From assembly GCA_900074885.1 (NCBI GenBank), contig FJUW01000004.1:2202734-2266733 (forward strand): DNA of 64,000 nt. Reading direction: 5' to 3'. Below the pieces are notes generated by a model, which saw only the letters and a list, made by a program, of their open reading frames with translations, was not told the origin of the DNA and made no database searches. Origin of the DNA: Rhynchosporium graminicola. Lineage: Eukaryota > Ascomycota > Leotiomycetes > Helotiales > Ploettnerulaceae. Shown one piece after another: positions 1 to 12,392 of this stretch. Each line of letters begins with the position of its first letter. Within the stretch, counting starts at the first letter, position 1. Made by a program: the position numbers and the translations under genes.

Positions 1-1454
1 CGCAGCTTTGCAGAGCCAGTAATTGAAGCTTGAGGCTTGAAGAAGCTAATCACAACGAGGGTATAATATTGTTAGAGCATTCGATGTTCTGTGGTATCAA
101 GCTGATGAGTGTTGCCCATACTTTGAAGTTAAACACTTAGAACATGGTGGAGAGAGCTCTTACTATTATTCATATATGTCCCTAGCCCGTCCACTTTGTT
201 CAATCCACCCATACATCCAACTCCACTCCCGCATGCCACCGCAGATCAGCGTGCGCTTGTAGGGATGTTATATTGAAATGAGCAAAGGCTGCCGCAGAGC
301 CTCAACTTATCACAGGCATAAGGGTCCGGAAGCTTGGGCTGGACGGATTCAACAACGATCCGTCCCATTTCCGTCGCGGATGCACAAGATAACAAAACCA
401 CTTGGGTGCCATAACGAATACCTTCATGAGATTCCCTGGCGTATCTTGATAGCCACATACCCGGAGAAGACTCAATTACGACAGTCTCTCGCCCTCTGGA
501 GTGTTTGGACGCCAACGACAGCGATCGCGAAAATACGAAATAGCCAACGGCGGAGTTTTCGCGATTGGGAGAGGCATCGGACGCCGTGGAAGTATACGCG
601 GAGTGGAAATAAATAAAGCGCTCGAGGCTCGCTCGAGTGCTACCGGCCTTCAATCTACGACGGAACTGGACTCAGGCTGGGCAGGCGGAAGCAGTAGATC
701 CAGCTGATACCGTCTCTGTCGAAAACTCTGAGGTCGATATTGAGGAGGGATTCAAGGCGGGGAAGATCTCTGGTCAGGCTATTACGAAATCAGACCAGGA
801 TACAAGACAATCTGGATGCAAGAACACCGGCCATTGGAGGAAACGCTCTCTTACAACAGCCTCCGACGTCTGTTTTCGCCATAAACCTTTCTTTTGAAGC
901 TCTAATGGACATCCGAGAAGTACTCTAAAGCTCCGCGAAAACTTTCGCCGGATTGTATATTTATTGGGACTTGAGATACTGCTACAAAGACTTGATTTAG
1001 ATTTTCTGGTAGAGTCGGTACTTCTACATCTAAGCAGCAGCAGGAACCACTCTAGCGATCTTCCCAATAAAACGACCCTTCTCCGTCTCATATCGATTGG
1101 TTAGATCACTCTTTCCTTATGCGAACCTCTGGACGCGCAAACTTTAGTCATAGTAAGTAGCGTTTATTTGCCCCGTCTCTCTGGACTTCAGCTTTCCAAC
1201 AAATGTCTCGTGACTCATAGTTGCAATTGAATCTCATAAGTACACTATTTTCCCACCAAACTCGAAGATCGGACCCAAAGAGTCAACTTCCTTCGCGAGG
1301 TTCATCAACTATTCCACAAGTGTCAGATTCTGCTTTCTTCCAACACATCCTTGTTCTTGTCTGTTTCTTACCAACAGATCCAAGTACTGAGGTTTTCATC
1401 AGAACGACTTTTTGCCCATTTGGACTGTATCCAAATACCCCACACACATGAACG
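1..1454. other. Upstream intergenic region, no convincing gene
   Basis: Several short overlapping frames exist on both strands, but none has a credible start, splice sites or recognisable domain. A near-perfect inverted repeat lies at about 618-640 (arms gcgctcgag / ctcgagtgc). The final few hundred bases are pyrimidine-rich and presumably hold the promoter and 5' UTR of the Hir3-like gene. A broken older gene at 890-1100 cannot be excluded. Confidence 0.5.
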
Positions 1455-4400
1455 ATGGTACGTTATTGTCCGAGGTAATTGGCGAAGTCAGCTCGTTAAC
1501 ACGTTCTAGTCTGCATTTACAGCTTTGAACATTATCCCAGATGAGAATCCGGATGATGAAATCGACGATACGAAAGAGTTGCAGGTCAGTATAGCCTCCC
1601 ATATGCCTGTCCTTTTTCTAACAGTCCGTAGATTGAGGAAGCCTTGAAACTCTACCAAGTCGCCCTTAAATTACACTCTCAAGGCCCCGAACACTACTCG
1701 GAAGCCGCAAGTGCATACACAAATCTGTTCAATTCCGATATTTTCCAGTACCCCGAAAGCGTAACCGAGTTTCTTAGACTTGATAAACATCCCGAAGTCG
1801 AGTTTACCGAAGCTTCGCATACACTTGGTCTTGATATTGCCGCTGCAGTCGCAGAAGCAAGTCCAAGTACCTTACCTCAGATCCTATACCTCTCCTACAA
1901 GAACCATGGCCAATTCATATTGGATTGCGTCAAAGGTAGTCTTCGTCTTGAGCCTCTCCCTCCAGGCGCGCTCAACTATCAAGCAAAAGCTGCAATCGAT
2001 AACTTCGCTCTAGCTTTAGCTAGTGATGAGTCAGATACTGAGCTTTGGAGGCGAACTGCCCGGATAGGATCAATGCTTGGAAGTCGCCGCATTGCAAGAT
2101 ATTGTCTTGAGGCTGCTGTAGAAGTTGATGATGATCCCACCGTGGCCGAGGTAGATCCAATGTCCTTGGAAGAAGGCTTTGCGGGAGAGCAACTGAAGCA
2201 AGAGTTGGAAATCCTTTTAGACACGACATCATTATCACACCCGGTCATGGCACCCTACTTGAAGAAGAAAATGCCAAAGTTCATCTCTAAAAGCATGGAC
2301 CCTTATCCATTTCTGCCTGACGCGACGACATCTTTGCAGATAGACAGAGTTCAGGTTGATGCCGCAGAGGCCGTTCACGCCCCTTTATCTATCAATCTCG
2401 ACTATCGGAGTTGGCTAGCCGTTGGAGAAAGGTTATGCGAAATGTCTCGAGATCCTACAGCTTCGAGAATACTTTTAAATTTTCCACCACCAGGCACACC
2501 TGCCCAAGCAGAGTCTTTTTCGCAGCCAGACGCAGCCCTAGGAGACGACACACTCTCTGCTGAAGATCAGATTATGAAGGATGTTGGGACCACAGACTCA
2601 CCGGCCGCAGAAAGTAACGAGGCCGTTGAACCCACTCCAGTCGCCTCGAAGCTTGATGAATCAGCTATCGAAACCATCGCAACTGCTACTGTACCAATAT
2701 CAGATGATCGACGCCCATCAAATGTATTACTCCCAACCAGAAAACGGTCACAATCGGCAGCAGGAATTCGTGATACGCCAGAAGAAGAAAACGGCGCTCA
2801 AAAGCGAAGCAAACGCATCAGAAATCGTGACAACACAGAAGGAGCCGCTATTGATTCAGCAGCCCTTTTCGCCGAGCAGCTGAAGCCTTTTGTATCAGCC
2901 GACGAGAACGTGTTTGCCTTTGTATCATCGCTCCTTGAAAAGCTAGGTGTTGACGATTTAGGCACTTTAAATGAGCTTCAAGCGGGGCTTCAATCTGAAA
3001 CTACTTCAGACCACACCGATATCTTGGTAAACACTGCCGCACGGGACTTGCGCGACATTTTGAGGACTTGGGATGATCCAAAGGCATCTACTTTCGTCAA
3101 TGGCAAAGCAGAGGACGTACTTGGTTCATCCGCCGGCAGCGCGAATGCTGGCCTTGCGGCGTTTCTGGACCAGTCGAAGATTGGGCCTCAGAGAATCAAC
3201 AATATCCCTTTGTTTGCAGACAGTGATGGACTCTCAGAGTTCGCTAACAAGGTGAACAATGCATGGATGCCGTTCGAGGATGTCGTTTGGGAATGGCTTT
3301 GTGCCATCTTACCGACGTACATGGATACACTCTGGACTGAACAGATGAAGGTCATGGTCGTGCGAATCATTACCTACAACGACGCTGAGATTTTTATTCG
3401 TCTTGGAAGGGAATTGAAATCTAGCACTCACAACCCCCTATTACTTTCCCAGTGGCAAGATATGGCCCAAATACTATTCGAGTTGCACATCGACATCTAT
3501 TCCAGAATCACCAATCCTACAAGTGCTGTTCCCTTTGAGACTCGACTTCTCACAAAAGAGCGGTTGGGTCGATGGGCCGATTTTACAGCTGATGTTATTC
3601 GTACTAGCAAGCGCGATCAAGACGAAGTTCTACTTTCGCGGTATCTCTGGGCTTCTGTATTCTACGCAACCATGGCAGAGAGCGTCTCCCGAGAGCACAA
3701 GGTTCTTTGCTGGTCTGATCTTCAAGCACTGCTGCAAAAATCCGGACAACCAGCCATCGAACTTCAAAACAACGCGGTCATGCCCGAGATATCTATTGAA
3801 GCGGCCGAACGAGAAGTCTCTCGTCTTACCACAATGGAATTTTTCTTCAATCTTTTCCAAACAGACTGCTCAGACCCCTCAGCCATCATTGAGACTCTCG
3901 AGCCAGTCTTGGACCCTGAATCTGCTTGCGAATCCATGGAAGTTGATAACGAGGAAAGTGTTCTAGCCACAGAGACTGCCGATGGAACTCCACCTGCTTT
4001 GCGAGATATGTGGAAGTTTCTGAAGAGTGGCAGCACATCGCTGCGCCTTTTCTTGTGGCAAAGACTTTGCGATGCATACTACAGCATCGGCTACATTACC
4101 AAAGTGTTCTCCTGCCACCTGAAAAGCATCGAGATTATTGTTGCCGATCTGCGCACCGGCGATTACGTCGACACCGCAGAAGAACCACGGAGACATAAGC
4201 TTCTTCTTTGGTTAAAGGCTCTAGATGACCTGCTCGTGAAGGCCCTGACCATCGCGTTGAATGACGCCTCAACTTGCTTCGAAATCATTGACGAGCGTCA
4301 TATCAAGTCTACATGCGCAGCGCTTGCTCAATTGGCACGAGTACTTCACACTGCCGCAATCTTTGACGACGAGATCCGAGTTGGCATGACACAGCTTCCA

Positions 4401-7400
4401 CAAAATGCAGCTTATGCGCCGCACGGATCATTCAATGAGTTTAACATAAAGCTCCGAGAAATGCAAGTCCGCACATGGGCCCTGCAATATACTATGATCA
4501 AAGAGGCGGCAAATCAGAATATCGAGAAATTTCCTTCACCGGCCAAGGACCTTGCCGACTATCTGGCCCTCGTCCACTTCTCGTTGGGGCTCCGCAAGTG
4601 CTGCAAAGCTTCCAACAAGATTTTCCTTAAGATGATGAAAGTGGAGATGATTCGCTTGAAGGACGTGGAGAACTGGGAAGACTACATCGGTCAGGTTTTG
4701 TACGACTTGTACGGTGTACGGCTTGGTGTTGGAACGTATCTGCTGGATGAACACGGATGTCCAGCAGAGAAGCTTGACCGACGCACTGTGCTGAACATAG
4801 CTGATCAAATTATCGTTATTGCGAACCGCATGCCAATCAAGGATCTCCTCAAGCACGAATTGAGAGGCACACTCGAGAGAATGCAGACAGCAGTCGGTCC
4901 AACGAAGTCGTCACCTCAGATGCAGCATAATCTTCGTAACTACACAGAGTATCTCAAAACATCCATCCGACCCTCTGACTTGTATCGAGCATGGAGAGGT
5001 CAGGTTCAGGTGGACTCACTACCTGTTGTCACACCAGAGAGTCATCTTGCGGATCAGAACTGGTTTCTGTTGCTGGGAATGATCAACTTGACGAAGTTCC
5101 GAGCGACGAAACGAATTGGTCCTGGTTCCCAGACTGATGATCTCCGAGTCGCCGCCACATTCCTGAGATTACAGCTCCAATTTAGCGGGGATTTCTGGGA
5201 AACCTGGTATCGTCTAGCGCAATGCTTCGACCACGAGCTTGAAGAGGAGGTCTTGTGGAGTGCTGACAGGGTTAATAATCATCGTCCTGATCTTGTCCGA
5301 CTGCAGCGAAGTTCCATTCATTGCTATATCATGGCACTATCGACTGCGCACCGTTTTGCGGCCGATGACTTCGAGACCGCAGAGAAGCTTTCCGAGATGT
5401 GCTTTGACTTTGGAATGCGCATCTACTCTGCTTCTCGGGAGCCTTTTGGGATGGAGGCTTTTTATGTCGATGAGTTTGAGAAGCATATGAGTGGATCCGA
5501 GGGTATGTATAAGAAGGCTCTGCACGACGAATTGAGTCCGTATAGAGCCTGGAACTTTGCACTTAATCTGTTCAAGGAGTCGCTCAAAGATCGACCTAGT
5601 AATTGGATGTAAGTTTCCTTATTCTTTGATATGAACGTCACTGATAATGATCAGGGCTCACTACATGGCGGGCAAATGTCTTTGGAAGGCGTATTGCAAA
5701 GCTGATCAAGAATGGGATTCAAGAATTAAAGCTACTCGACCACCAATGGAAGCTGTTCTAAACTCCCTCACCAACGCTATAAAGCTTGCTCCAAAGCTAA
5801 ACAATAGCAGTCGTTCCGAGCCTCTACTAGAGCCGCACTACAAACTCGTCTCTGTCACTCACAAGCTGGTATCAATGGCAAGCATGACACCTCAAGAAGG
5901 AGCCGATCTTCTCCAAAAACAACCCCTAGCACCCGACAAAGGAGCGCCTGTAGTCATCAACAGCGCAGAAGAATGGCAAACCTACATATTGAAGAACTTC
6001 CGCCACCTCCGCGCAATCGACAAGCAACACTGGAACCACCGAATCCTTGCTAGGGTCGCCACAATTCTTTTCGACGATGCGGACCCCAAATTCGAGAACG
6101 CGAACGCTGCTCGAAACGAATTGAAGGACTCCATTTTCACCAAGACAATGCATATCCAAGTCTGGAAATCTGATCACGAGCGTGCAGGCAGACATTGCGT
6201 ATACATGGAACGCTACGTCAAATTCATGGTCAAACTTCTTGTCATCACCAACGATAAATCCTCGCTCGAAATGCTCGTCAAGCGCGTCAAGAAAAAAAAC
6301 AACGAATTCCATCGAGCCGATAAAGTCTGGGCTGACTGCTGTCTCGCATACATTCGTCTCATTCGCCGTCAAGCCGGCATCGAAGCAAGCGCGGATGATA
6401 ATTTCAAGAGTGAAACACATGAGAATTTTGAGAATCTGTCAAACAGACTCGATCAATGGCTTGAGGATCCGAGGGTTACGCAGCCGATCAAAGACGCGTT
6501 CAAGGAGATTAACGATTTGAAGAAATTAAATGGCACGGCTATGAAAGCTACGCCTATCGATGATCTGATCTCGGATATCTGGGCTACGCTGCACTTACAA
6601 GTCGCCAAGATGCTGCCAAATCCTGATCAGCCATCTATGGGTAATGCGCAGATGGATGGAGGCGCTGACTCGCCGTCGCCATTGCAGTCGATGCGTAACA
6701 TGGGACCCATGAGTCTGAATAATCTGGTTATGGATATGAATGGCACACAGGTCCCTGTTCCTGTGACATTCGCAGGCTCCGAACCCGCTCGCGCCCGAAA
6801 AATTGGTATCAGTCGGAGGGAAGTTCTCAAACGTGCCGAACAGGCTTATGCTCGTATGCCTGATATTCCAAGACCTGCACCACCTGCTGCGCGTCCGCGT
6901 CTGGTTGAACCATCCCCCAATCTCATCTTGGGTTCCAACGACGGATCCGGACCGAGTAAGCCCCGTCGCGGGACTTCGACTCCTCGCGTACAAACTCCAG
7001 CTCAACAAGCCCGAGAAGTTGATCTTGAGCAGGATGATGAAGAGGAAGGAGATCATCCAAATCAACAGCTAGAGTCCGAATTGGCTGTGCAGAAAACACT
7101 CGAAGCTGAGAACGGAGGGGATGAGGAAGGAGAGGGAGATGGCGATACTGAGAGTGTGAGAGGTAGTGTGCACGATAGCGCAGATGACGAAAGCGACCTC
7201 AGTGATCCACCTGATATGGACGATTTTGATCCAAGTAGCATGTTCCCCGATATGCAGTTTGGTGTTCAAAGCGGGGACGAGGATGAAGCCGAAGCCGAGG
7301 AACATGAAGCCGATACCCAGAGAGCCGAAGATGAAGGGGGTGACGACGTCGATATGGATGGCGACAAAGGAGCCCAGGAAAAAGAAGTACTTGATGAAGA

Positions 7401-7695
7401 AGGCGAAGGCGAAGCGTTAGGCGACCAAGATTCTGAGGACTCAGAAGACTCGAACGACCAAGATGAAAAAGAAGAAATTGTTTTTGTAGAAGGCCGATCA
7501 GAAAGCCCTGAGTCGTGGAATAGACGCATGCAACGAAACCGCGCGATCGAGCACGCAATGAACAGGTACAGACATCATATCGATCATGAGTATTCGGATA
7601 GTTTGCCTGAGGGGGAGGAATTCGTTCCCAGCGAGGAGGATATCGCGAGAGCTGCGGAGAGTCTGAGGGGCGAAAATCCATGGAGAAAATTCTAG
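1455..7695 (+). CDS. hir3: Histone transcription regulator 3 homolog (HIR complex subunit Hir3/CABIN1-like)
   Basis: Model: exons 1455-1457, 1510-1584, 1632-5608 and 5655-7695, giving 2031 aa in one frame. The first exon is only the ATG; splicing GTACGT..TTCTAG gives MSAFTALNI..., the N-terminus I expect for fungal Hir3. Introns are 52, 47 and 46 bp. The segment EEALKLYQVALKLHSQGP and the helical, TPR-like body fit the Hir3/CABIN1 family; the normal length is about 2000 aa, so this looks complete. A low-complexity region with a basic KKR-type patch lies near residues 380-420, and a strongly acidic tract spans roughly residues 1800-1985. In known systems Hir3 is a scaffold of the HIR/HIRA complex, which deposits H3-H4 independently of replication and represses histone genes in the nucleus. 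The family call rests on recognition; the splice model is inference from consensus sites and frame. Confidence 0.88.
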
Positions 7696-9374
7696 ATGCG
7701 AGCGCGTGAGCGAGTGAGGTGTTTGTAGGACGGGTGGACTTGGTATTATTGGGTTGGGGTATGGTTTCCGTAGGACCGTATCTTGAGGAGAAAACGTTGA
7801 ATTTGTAGGATTAGTTATGGATGTGTTTGTGCTTTCCTGGGAATTTTGGTCCAGCGGAATAGCTTGCTCGGACATGTGTCGAGAAAAAGGAGCAGGCAAT
7901 AGGGGGTACCGAGAGCTCATGAGCAGTCAGGATAACTTGAGCTGAGATTCTATGGCCCTTAACATCTCCAACTCTAGTATTGACCAAGTTTGACGTTTCT
8001 GTATAATAAAAAGTGATACGCGCAAGCAAGAAGAAACCCTCCCCAATTGTTTGCTTGGAGCGTAGTTTCCCGTGTTAGCCTTCAGTGATCTGCATCGTGA
8101 GTGAGATACTATATCTGGCCGCAGCGTATTCTATGCACTGTCAAGGTAAAGTTCAGTAAAGTAGATCAAAATATGTCTGAGGGTCTGTCCCGGCCATGTT
8201 ATGCGCCACGTTCTATATTCAAACTGTAAGACCAGGTAAATTGTTTCTAGATTGGGCGCGTCAATTGACAAAAAGGAAGGAATGTCTTCTGGTTCGCAAC
8301 CACCATACGTGGACATATACAAACACTATGTTGCAATGGCATCAGGTGAGATAATTGGATTATTTACTTGAATTTGTTGTTTAACCAGAATTTGAGAGGA
8401 GGCGTAAGGAGTTATACTTACTTATAGCACGGCTTCGCTGCGACATAAGAGGTACCAAAATCTATGTGGTATTGTAAGGAGGGCGGGAGTGAGGATGATG
8501 ATAGTGAGGATGATGAGATTGATCAATTGCAAAATCACCCACGGACGCACATGGCCAGTGTGAAAAGAATTGTACCAGAATTTGTGATTTCGGTTATAAG
8601 GATACAAATTGATAACTTAGCCAGTGGTGAGATTAGGTCTAGACTAAAAATTTATCTAGTTGAATCTTCGTATATTCGAGTTTTGAGATAGATTGGACTG
8701 TTGGAGGTACTTATGTTGTGGTTCTTATTCGACTTCTAACCCGTGCAATATGTTGGGCTGTTGTGGTGCCATGTTGATACTTGAAAGATATGAATCGCAT
8801 GTCGCAAGAGCTTATATATGATAGGCTTGCGTGTGAGTTCACTTAAACATCGAGTGCGTAAGTGCTTGTCAATAGTGTCGACACTTTAAGACATGAATCA
8901 CATCTGGCAAGATTGGATATATTTCGAATCTGCGAATGAAGTCACTTACAAATCGAGTGCTTAACTGCTAGTTAACATTGCCACCAAATGTTCAAGTAGA
9001 GTCAGAAAGCTCGAATTGAATAACTTCCCTGGAAGATGTTGCAAGACAAGAGGATCTTCCTTCAGTTCTTGACTTTCTAGAGTATTCTTTTAAATGTGGG
9101 AATTCGGAACTTGCATTCAATAAATCTATATAATCCAAATGAACCTGAGAATGCCCGTGCTTCCAAGTCTTAAGGTAGTGTCAGCCTTGCCAGACACTGC
9201 TACTCTTCCTGATATTGGTCGTACAATAGCTCGCTTAAGTGTATTGACACGCTAGTAGCATGGCCCCCCGTCTCCAGCTGTTATTCTTGGCAACCAGCAA
9301 CTACTCCGTGTCACCGAATCTCAGCAGCGATATCTGGTGATAATCTTTCGACACTTCTCGAGACTTTTCATACT
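7696..9374. other. Intergenic region downstream of hir3
   Basis: No gene is supported. The sequence is moderately AT-rich, with short frames only. It holds the 3' flank of the Hir3-like gene and a degenerate tandem duplication (separate entry). No tRNA or rRNA was recognised. Confidence 0.5.
8790..8990. repeat. Degenerate tandem duplication, period about 103 bp
   Basis: Unit 1 starts at 8790 (atgaatcgcatgtcgcaag) and unit 2 at 8893 (atgaatcacatctggcaag). Both continue with a shared order of motifs, including gagttcactta/aagtcactta, then catcgagtgcgtaagtgctt/aatcgagtgcttaactgcta. Similarity is partial, so this is an old duplication. It is noncoding as far as I can see. Confidence 0.55.
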
Positions 9375-9953
9375 CTATTCATCCCTACAACCGCGCCGCC
9401 TCTCCAATGAAATCCCGGATCCAATAAATCTACTGCGAGATGTGTCGAAGTCCAAGATGAGCCTCCAGAACACGCGCATCTTGGTATCCACGGAATCAAA
9501 CACAGAGAGGTATGCAACTATGAAGGTCCTATCCTTCTGTTCCAATGATTCAAGATCTCCCCGTGACAATCCTAATTCCTTTGCCCGATACATCTTCTTA
9601 GGCGCAAGTGCTAATCCCTTCGCCTGTAGTATGGGACCGAACTCGATCAGTCTGCCTCTGAAATATGGTACTTAGTCCGCGACCATGCAAGCATTCTCCT
9701 CTATAGTCCATTGCTCCTGGCTAATTAACAACTTTAAGCTGGCGAAATTTCCAAGTTCTGAGACTGAGAATGGCAAGGACAGCAATCCATTCAGTGCATA
9801 GCTGCGATCTCTGCGCCATGTATCGCGTATATTTAATAGTATCTTTGCACCTTTGGGTCTGCAGAACTTAGTTTCGCTTAGCGAGGCACACCTCAAGCAG
9901 CTTGTAAACAGACTCTCGAGTCTGCCACTAGACTCGATTTGGGTGGAGTTCAT
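9375..9953 (-). pseudogene. Possible minus-strand LRR-like coding relic
   Basis: Minus-strand frames encode leucine-rich stretches such as LPFSVSELGNFASLKLL (about 9730-9790) and, after a frame change near 9670, APKKMYRAKELGLSRGDLE (about 9540-9600). These resemble fungal F-box/LRR proteins more than random sequence. No start, no complete frame and no domain can be established, and the right part overlaps a better supported plus-strand exon at 9802-9954. Either a broken relic or chance. Confidence 0.2.
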
Positions 9954-11461
9954 GGTATGTATTTATTCCGCGCAACGTTACCAATACTTTGGACATTTCT
10001 CTAATGTGCCTAGATGCGCGTTATTACGCACACCAAGAATATCAAGTCATCTGTAGAGCTTCCTGAAAAGATTAAGGACTCTGTCTTTCGATTGTTGTTG
10101 AAGGCCCATTCGTTGCAAACTCTCGGGTAAGTCCTCTTCTCTTCCGATTAACCCGGGAAAGAAGATTAACAAGACCAACCATAGTGCCACCTCTTAGGAT
10201 CAGTGGTTCCGGGGAAATGAAGAGCCCGGAGTTCGCAAATGTCGACGCTTTCCTCTCTAGTGCATGCGGTATGTCAACAATTTTTACAATAGTTGATGAT
10301 CGATTATTCGTAAAGAAAATTACCTCATATGATCCCTATCTGAGAGATACAAGGCTGCCAGTATCACGCTCGCAAGCTATACAAGTTGTGATGGACTCCC
10401 CCATCAGACCATCGAAATATAGCTATCTCTTAGACCTGCTTGTTGTTGACATTCCAATTAATCAACATTTTCCGGATTTGTGATGCATGACGAAAGTTTC
10501 ATTGCGATGAGAGCCCTCGTTCTGGGAAATTACGATTGGGCCACTAAGCTCCTGGAACCGCACCTACCACATCCTTCCGATTTTGTTGGGCTCGAGAGCC
10601 TCCCTTTGGAGCGATTCGATCTCACAATTTTCTTCGAATGTGTTGCGTTGACCAGTTTCCCACTACTTGAAGATTGGTCGTGAAGAACTGCATCAGTGTG
10701 AAATCGGAAAGGATGGGAGTGCTGAAGGAGTCGATGAAGTCGCTACTTCTCAAGCTACCTGGACTCCGTGAGCTTTGCATCGAAGATGATTGGCAGTCAT
10801 ACTTCGACATCATTGGAGTTTTCACGATCAAATCGAGGATTGAGAGACTCGAGCTTGTGCAGATCGCTGAATTCCTTGAGGATCATGACACGGACCAGAT
10901 GTCTGCCTCAGAACTACACCGAATTGCAAGAATGTGCCCTGAGATGAAGATGCTCCGAATCAACATAGGCGAGGAGCTCTATGCTGTAAGTTTTCCGAAC
11001 CCGTTGCAATATCGTACAAATCTTTAACATCTTTGCGTGAACCACGCTCTTGATGGAACCAGTCTTACACCAGACACTAACATTTGGACAGATCCCCCGG
11101 TTCTTGGAATTAACTGCTACCGGATTTCGTCAGTTGGAGACACTAATTCTCGAATCCAATGAGCAGCTTCTTCAAAAGGCTTTGTCGAGGGCCTTGTATC
11201 TCTTATAAGCTGAATGCAAAGTCTGTTGCAGCGAAACTCAACAAGTCTAAATTTGGCAAGCTCTTTAGGACAATAGCACTTGAGAAGTATGCCGTACAGT
11301 CCGGGTCTCGATTTCTGGAACCCGTACTAAGATTTCTTTCGCTGGATGGAGGTAAAGTGGAAGAATTTGAGGGTTGGTTATGGTCTGAGGATCTCACGGA
11401 TTTCTTTAAGCTATATCAGGACATGAAATGGACACCAAGTCGATGTCTCATAACAATCTAG
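9802..11461 (+). pseudogene. F-box/LRR-like protein gene with three apparent frameshifts
   Basis: Exon 9802-9954 follows an acceptor (gtgcatag) and encodes LRSLRHVSRIFNSIFAPLG, the post-F-box motif also seen in the neighbouring minus-strand gene (LKSLRQVSWTFKTIF). Splicing is orderly: introns 9955-10013, 10127-10197 and 10986-11091 have good sites and matching phase. Within exons, however, the frame breaks near 10475-10480, 10674 and 11195. At the first two, one missing T restores a sensible LRR reading (PDFVMHDESF; LEDLVVKNC); at the third, one extra base must go. The frame ends with TAG at 11459-11461. The N-terminal F-box exon was not found. Proteins of this kind usually act as substrate adaptors of SCF ubiquitin ligases, but nothing here shows a partner. 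It is either a young pseudogene or carries sequencing indels. Confidence 0.55.
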
Positions 11462-12392
11462 TAACTCCAAGCAACCTTTACGGTTATCTTTTTCCGGAAA
11501 GCTGAGGTAATTTCGTGGCATTAGATTAGTACTTGAGTAACTTGTTAGTCCATAGTCATGGATTAGTCGTAATCTGCGCCGGGGTTTAGCCGGCAAAATA
11601 TATCTCCCTTCAGGAGTCTGACTACGTTAGTTCTGCAGCCACCATGCAACTAATATTACGAGGACATGCTACTGTACACAATTAAGAATACTTGATTGTA
11701 TGTACACGACAGAGCGATACCAACATAATGTCTTATGGTCAATGTTTGACTTCAACTTCTGTAACTATCACGGGAACTTATTTACGATCTGATGCCCAGA
11801 AACAATTTTGTGACTTCTTAATAGTGAACCTGAAGGTGAGGTGTAATCTAGATGATAGAGTGAGACAGAAGAGAACTTGAACATATAGGTCGGTGAAGTA
11901 GCAAAACATAGAGAGCACGATACATAGCGGCATCATGAGAACATACACATAGAAGAATAATGAGAGACTCCTTGTGAAATGTATCAGTGGAAGACTTGCT
12001 CACCCGCAGAGATAGCTTGGACGATGAAAATCGATCGTGTTATAGCGAGACTCATGCTAGGCATAAGTAACGGAATGATCTTTCTTAGTTCAACTTGATT
12101 CATTCTTTGAAAGGTCTCAGGCTCCGTGCTTGGGGGAAATTAGTATTCCGTGGACGAGAGCTGTCTCGATATTTGATTTGTCTCGCAACTCGCTGTTGGA
12201 GCCATAGAAAATGACAATGATATTCTGGTAGCGATACCTTAAGGTGGTCTATCTGTGAGAAAACTTTGATGCAGGTCTTAATCGAGATGTTGAATCTACC
12301 TTGAAATTACCGCACCATATTGCCAGAGACAGATACGGTTAGTCTCGACCATGTGCAGTCTGTCGTCTACAATCTCTACACGGTGCTAAATC
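11462..12392. other. Intergenic region between two convergent F-box-like genes
   Basis: No coding frame of note. The stretch serves as shared 3' flank of a plus-strand and a minus-strand gene. No repeat, tRNA or clear terminator was recognised. Confidence 0.5.

Noticed and set aside
7199..7681. 160-codon minus-strand frame over the Hir3 C-terminus
   Set aside because: A shadow of the acidic, GA-rich coding strand; the plus-strand gene explains the sequence.
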